34,099 nt of DNA, taken from positions 662-34,760 of the forward strand of contig MU621238.1 of the NCBI GenBank assembly GCA_025399215.1. The letters are read 5' to 3'. Both the position numbers and the translations under genes were made by a program. The stretch is from Globomyces pollinis-pini. Its lineage: Eukaryota > Chytridiomycota > Chytridiomycetes > Rhizophydiales > Globomycetaceae. This document shows positions 29,581-34,099 of this stretch, in pieces. Each line of letters opens with the position of its first letter. The first letter of the stretch is position 1. The notes beneath the pieces were generated by a model. That model saw only the letters and a program-made list of their open reading frames with translations, was not told where the DNA came from and ran no database searches.

Positions 29581-32169
29581 ATGACTACCCTTCGAATTAA
29601 ATTGATGTTGTATCAATTCAAGACAGTACTTCTTGGTTTGTTCTTGTTTGTTAATTATTAAGCTGTGCTTGGGCCGTTGATAATGATGCTATATATGATG
29701 GGTATCATGATTGGAACTGGAGGATCAGATGCTAAAGATGTCATTTCTCCTCCAGACTTCAAGTCCTTTCTTCTATCCACAACTGCAATTGGGTTGATTG
29801 CTCCAACGAATACCGATTTGTACAAAGGTGCACTACAACAAGCTTTGACGCAATTCAATAAATCAACTATAGATATAGTATCATTCAACTCTATCCAAGA
29901 ATATCAACAATCATTAAAGGCATACTATAAAGATACAACAAAGCCATATATATCTGGTGGATTGTATTTCCCAGATTCACTGTCCAAACCAAATGATCCG
30001 TCCCAAACAATTGATTTAAAATATCAAATATTCACTGATGCTAGACGTTCCTCAAATTTTGCATCTGATGTATTGCAATTGTCGGAATCTTCCAAACAAG
30101 TATACACCAAACTATTAATTAACATTTAGTTCTTATTCCCTCAACCTTTTATATCGTTTGAAAAGACACTATATAAGTTTGTTACAGGTAGTGCTTCCGA
30201 TTTTACAAGCCAAATTGTTCCAACAATTATGATCTATGGATTAACATCTCTCGCTACAGTTTTTCTCAATACCAGAGTCTCTGAAGTAGAAGATGGACTA
30301 TTTGCTCATTTAGTGAATATGGGATTAACTCCAAATCTCTATATCTTATCAACTTTACTGGTTGACTTATCACTGTATGTATTTGACGCACTTGCGATGC
30401 TACTCCTCCTAGCAGCCGTTTCATTTAAGCCTCTCTACAACACATTCTTTTTATTTTGGATACTGCCTCTCTGTGCTTATGGTCCATATCTAGTTTTATT
30501 TTCATATGTCTGTTCATTTGTTCTAAAGACTCAAGAGCGGGCAAATATATTACTTGGAATGATCATCACTCTTCTAATATTTGCGCCCTATGGAGTATCC
30601 CTTATATTGGCAAATGCTGGTCAAACTTTAAATATTACATATGTGTATATCATCTCCAGTTTGTTTCCAACCTACGGAACAATGCAATCATTTGATGTAA
30701 CAATTGATTTTTATCTCACTTTAGTATATTGTCAAGGCATCAATTCAAAATCATCCCTTGTCAATAGAATCGATTTTCAACTTTTCAATCAACCCTATTC
30801 TTCCAATTACATTGCTCACTATTTTGAACACATTTATCTTATGGGTGATATTAAAAGCATTGATGTTACAAAAATTGTCAAGTGTCTCTTTTTCAGAGGC
30901 ATTCCGTGCTTATTTGCAGATGGAACCTAACGGTTTGAATAATAACAACGCTATTCCAGATATACAATCCATTGAAACAAGTGATATGGATACAGAAGTC
31001 AAAGCTGATATGCAGAGAGTTGGTGTTGTCGAATCCAATATTGATGCTATTCAGATTGCTAATCTGCATGTTGATTTCAATGTACCTGATAAAACTTCGA
31101 GTTTCTGGAAACCTAAAACGCTACAAAAAAGAGTATTGAAAGGGCTTTGGATGACAGTGAGAAGAAATGAATGTTTTGGGTACTATTCTTTTTCTAAGAT
31201 TTAGGTTTTTAGGTCCTAACGGATGTGGGAAAACAAGTACTATTAAAAGCTTACTGGGTATGATCAAGCCAACCAGTGGTCATATTCGATTAGGAGATTA
31301 TGATTTACTACCTTTTTATCCTGATGAAGTAAGGAAGGATTTGGGTATATGTCCTCAGTTTGACTGTTTATTCCCATTATTAACTCCTTGGGAGCATTTT
31401 GAATTATTTGCGTCTATTAGAGGCTGTGACCCTACCGACCCTCTGGTTTCCAACGAACTTCACAGTATCTTGAATGATGTTGGATTGGTTGAATTTAAAG
31501 ACCAAAGTGTCAAACTTTTGAGTGGTGGGACTAAACGTAAAGTTTCTTTGGCTACTGCCTTAATTGGAAAACCGAAAATCATATTTTTAGATGGTAAATT
31601 AACATCAAAACTAATATGTAGAACCAACAACAGGAATTGATGTACATATTAGGAAAAGTATTTGGGATATTATCAAGAGAATGAAAGAGACTACGTCTAT
31701 CATTTTAACCACACATTCGATGGAAGAGGCTGAAGCGCTTAGTGATCGAATCGGCATTGTCATTAATGGTACATTAAAGTGCTTGGGAAGTCCCGCAAGA
31801 TTGAAATCAGTGTATGGAAGTGGATACCAATTAACGGTCAATTGTTCTGAAAATCGTGAACATTTCCAAAACTATTTCTTTGAGCGGGCTGGAAAAGATG
31901 ATTGGGAAATAGAGCGACAAATTGGATCATTAATGATATTTCAACTGACAGCAAAAGGAAAACAAAACTATCAATCAAGGATTGCGTCGTCAGCAAATGA
32001 TCACGAGAAAACTTTGAAAGCAATCCAATTCATATCGAATTTATTCAATATTTTGGAGACCAGTGAACTGTCCGAGTTGTACGGCTTGTTTAGCTTTGAA
32101 ATTGGTGAAACCACATTAGCTCAAGTGTTTATTGAAATGGAAAAGCAACAAGTGCAACATTCTATCTAA
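29581..32169 (+). CDS. ABCA-type half ABC transporter (TMD-NBD), paralogue
   Basis: Half-size subfamily A transporter, 816 residues with this start. Introns: 29636-29662, 30100-30129, 30697-30724, 31180-31204 and 31594-31621 (spliced 2451 nt). The first helix (VLLAVLGPLIMMLYMMG) is followed by a large luminal loop, then a helical bundle (about 200-400). The NBD has GPNGCGKT (508-515), CPQFD, LSGGTKRKVS (about 610-619), IIFLDEPTTG and TTHSMEEAE, all intact. Length, domain order and motifs match the minus-strand neighbour, pointing to an inverted duplication. A long C-terminal regulatory tail contains the GETTLAQVF motif typical of ABCA proteins. The first donor is GTTTGT. The start codon is the weakest part of the model. 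Confidence 0.88.
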
Positions 32170-32713
32170 ACTATTAAAAATACCAAAGACTCATTTCCTA
32201 CTTAGTATGAATCTAATTTTTATTGTATCATCAATAAAATAATAATATCACAATAGAATTCAAGTCTTTCTAACCCATGAATATCAATTTCGGTCTTAAT
32301 GCCTCTAAATTGAACGTCAAGAAACGTTTTGTTGTCATTTCTAGGTAAGAAATTCGTTCATCAAACAAGGTAAACTTTGAGGCCAGCTATACATCGACCT
32401 AAAAGGAGAAATTGTCAGAGTATTACATTCTAACGACTTAATTGGACAAGAAGAATATTCATTCTTGAATTCAAGATTATTATGGAACATTCTCTACAAG
32501 TGGAACTCGAACCACTTACTTCTACCCACACACACAGATGTAAAATAACATTCTGATTCTGAAGGTTTAAAATCTGAACAAACTTCATTTCGTCTAATAT
32601 TCTGAAGACTTTTTCAGGATAACTAAATTGGACCACTCATAAATTTGATCACATGGTTCGAGACGGTCAAATAATTAAAAATCAAAACTAGATAATTTCG
32701 CAAGGAAAAACAT
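32170..32713. other. intergenic, possible unrecognised minus-strand gene
   Basis: About 545 bases. On the minus strand, an ATG near 32585 opens a frame that could splice through a 32-nt GTAGAA...TAG segment into another frame ending near 32346. Together they would give a Cys/Phe/Leu-containing protein of under 100 residues with no recognised family. The putative intron holds a short palindrome, AAGTGGAACTCGAACCACTT. I do not consider this strong enough to call. Confidence 0.25.
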
Positions 32714-34019
32714 TTATAAAGAGTTGGTGGAGAATAAATCAGAAAATCCTACTTGTGCACGTTTGATCATACCCTTTTCAGCTTCACGAACAAAAACACG
32801 AGGATCATAGTATTTCTTGTTTGGCTTGTCTTCACCATCTGGGTTTCCGATTTGAGTTTGAAGATAGAGTTTCTTATTTTCATAAAATTCTCGAAGTCCG
32901 TTCCAGTAAGCCCATTGAGTGTCAGTGTCAATATTCATCTAAAATATAAATAAGAGAGAAGCGATTACCTTGATAACTCCAAAGTTCACAGCTGTCTTAA
33001 TATCTTCTGGAGTGGATCCTGAACCACCATGGAACACAAAGAAAACTGGTTTATCATCTTGGCCTCCAAGTTTTTCTTTAACAAAAGCTTGGTGCTATAA
33101 TGTATCAATAATAAATCAGATACCTTTCCAAGTAATTCAGGGTGTAATTTGACATTTCCAGCCTTGTACACACCATGCACGTTACCAAAAGCAGCAGCAA
33201 TGGTGAAAAGGTCAGTGACCTTTGAGAATTCGCGATAGATATCCCAGATATCATCAGGTTGAGTATATAGAGAAGCATTGTCAACATCTTCGTTGTTCAC
33301 ACCATCTTCTTCACCACCTTAAAGTCAAAAAAAGATAATTGTAATACCAGTGATACCAATTTCCATTTCTAAAAGAAGTTTCATTGGTGCCATTCTTTTA
33401 AGGTATTTCAAACAGATTTCAATGTTTTCTTCCTTTGGTTCTTCAGACAAGTCAAGCATATGGGAAGAGAAAAGTGGTTCACCATGAATCTTGAAGTATT
33501 CTTCATCGGCTTCAAGCATACCATCAAACCAAGGAAGCAATTTCTTTGCACAATGACTACAATAGTTAAAAAACAATCCTTACTCAGAATGGATAATGAC
33601 AGGAATGCCATAAGCCTTAGCGACTTGACGAACATAGTAAGCACCGGCAACAGAACCCAAGATAGAAGCTTGTTGTTTTGAGTTATCCAAACCCTTTCCG
33701 GCAAAGTACGCACCACCACCGTTAGAGAATTGAATCATAACAGGAGTTTTAGCATCACGAGCAGCTTCTAAAGCAGCATTGACGGTAGATGTAGAAGTAC
33801 AATTGAATGCCTAGTAATTAATTTAGATTCAGATTACGGCAATAGCGTACTTGTTTTGCTTAGCGTGTAAAAGAACTTTACGAAGGTTATCGCCAGTGAC
33901 GACTCCAGCAGGAACAATAGAAGAAAGGCCTTTTGTTAATTCTTGGATGCTTTACCAGACATGGTTTGTTATTAAATGGTAAAGAAATTTGTCAGCTTTT
34001 CCTTTCACTTTTTACTCAT
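32714..34019 (-). CDS. FBA1: class II fructose-bisphosphate aldolase
   Basis: Cytosolic zinc aldolase of glycolysis/gluconeogenesis, splitting fructose-1,6-bisphosphate into DHAP and glyceraldehyde-3-phosphate. 362 residues with this start, the usual fungal length. Introns (plus coordinates): 33942-34015, 33811-33837, 33557-33583, 33318-33347, 33095-33123 and 32939-32968. Active-site segments visible: FSNGGGAYFAGKG, HSDHCAKKLLPWFDG (catalytic Asp and zinc His), MEIGITGGEEDGV (zinc Glu), FGNVHGVYKAGN (zinc His), FHGGSGST and MNIDTDTQ (phosphate binding). The 5' end is ambiguous. ATGA at 34019 joined over a 74-nt intron gives MKLTKG. An ATG at 33962 would need a 14-nt intron (33942-33955) or a sequencing indel to give MSELTKG. 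Both keep frame. Confidence 0.93.
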
Positions 34020-34099
34020 TTTTTCACACACTTTCAAGAGATTGAACCAGTGGCGGAGATTTCATTAAACGCTTTCGTCAATTAATTAGACGTGTAATC

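Noticed and set aside
32500..32520. tRNA-like T arm (GTTCGAGTT flanked by complementary bases, minus strand)
   Set aside because: The stem closes around an 8-nt loop rather than 7, and no acceptor, D or anticodon arms can be drawn around it.
1..34099. CRISPR arrays, rRNA, insertion sequences
   Set aside because: No regularly spaced repeats, rRNA segments or transposase-like proteins are visible. The window is eukaryotic nuclear DNA.

Overview
This is AT-rich, gene-dense eukaryotic nuclear DNA, most likely from a flagellated early-diverging (zoosporic) fungus. Three things point there. A class II fructose-bisphosphate aldolase and a Zn2Cys6 transcription factor are fungal hallmarks. A SPAG17/PF6 homologue is an axonemal central-apparatus protein kept only by lineages that build motile flagella. 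The genes are cut by extremely short GT-AG introns: I resolved about 75, nearly all 20-40 nt. I cannot choose between a chytrid, a Rozella-like cryptomycete or another zoosporic lineage from sequence alone.

The short introns break most genes into chains of small reading frames. I rejoined them by hand using protein-family continuity. In every rejoined gene the spliced length is an exact multiple of three with one terminal stop, so these genes are intact rather than pseudogenes.

Layout. 1-95: possible 3' end of a gene (+). 589-4861: full-length tandem ABCG transporter (+). 4862-5782: no recognised gene. 5783-7629: LRR receptor-like kinase (+). 7653-8006: unknown 117-aa protein (+). 8078-13072: SPAG17/PF6 (-). 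13471-13729: 66-residue single-pass protein (+). 14288-14932: ribosomal protein eS12 with a 5' leader intron that contains a long hairpin (+). 14983-16571: SV2/SVOP-like MFS transporter (-). 16742-18688: Zn2Cys6 transcription factor (+). 19063-22054: DOMON-cytochrome b561-cytochrome b5-flavin reductase fusion (+). 22184-23722: MYND/SET protein (+). 23885-24289: small secreted protein (+). 24364-25247: alpha/beta hydrolase (+). 25308-26517: secreted pepsin-like aspartic protease (-). 26601-29185 and 29581-32169: head-to-head pair of ABCA half-transporters (-/+). 32714-34019: class II aldolase (-).

The genes do not form one pathway. Many act at the cell surface or membrane: three ABC transporters, an MFS carrier, a receptor kinase, a secreted protease, a secreted small protein and a transmembrane redox chain. 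The two most interesting items are the 942-residue redox fusion, which could carry electrons from cytosolic NAD(P)H across the membrane in one polypeptide, and a 27-nt intron inside the zinc cluster of the transcription factor. That intron is the only multiple-of-three coding intron I found here without an in-frame stop.
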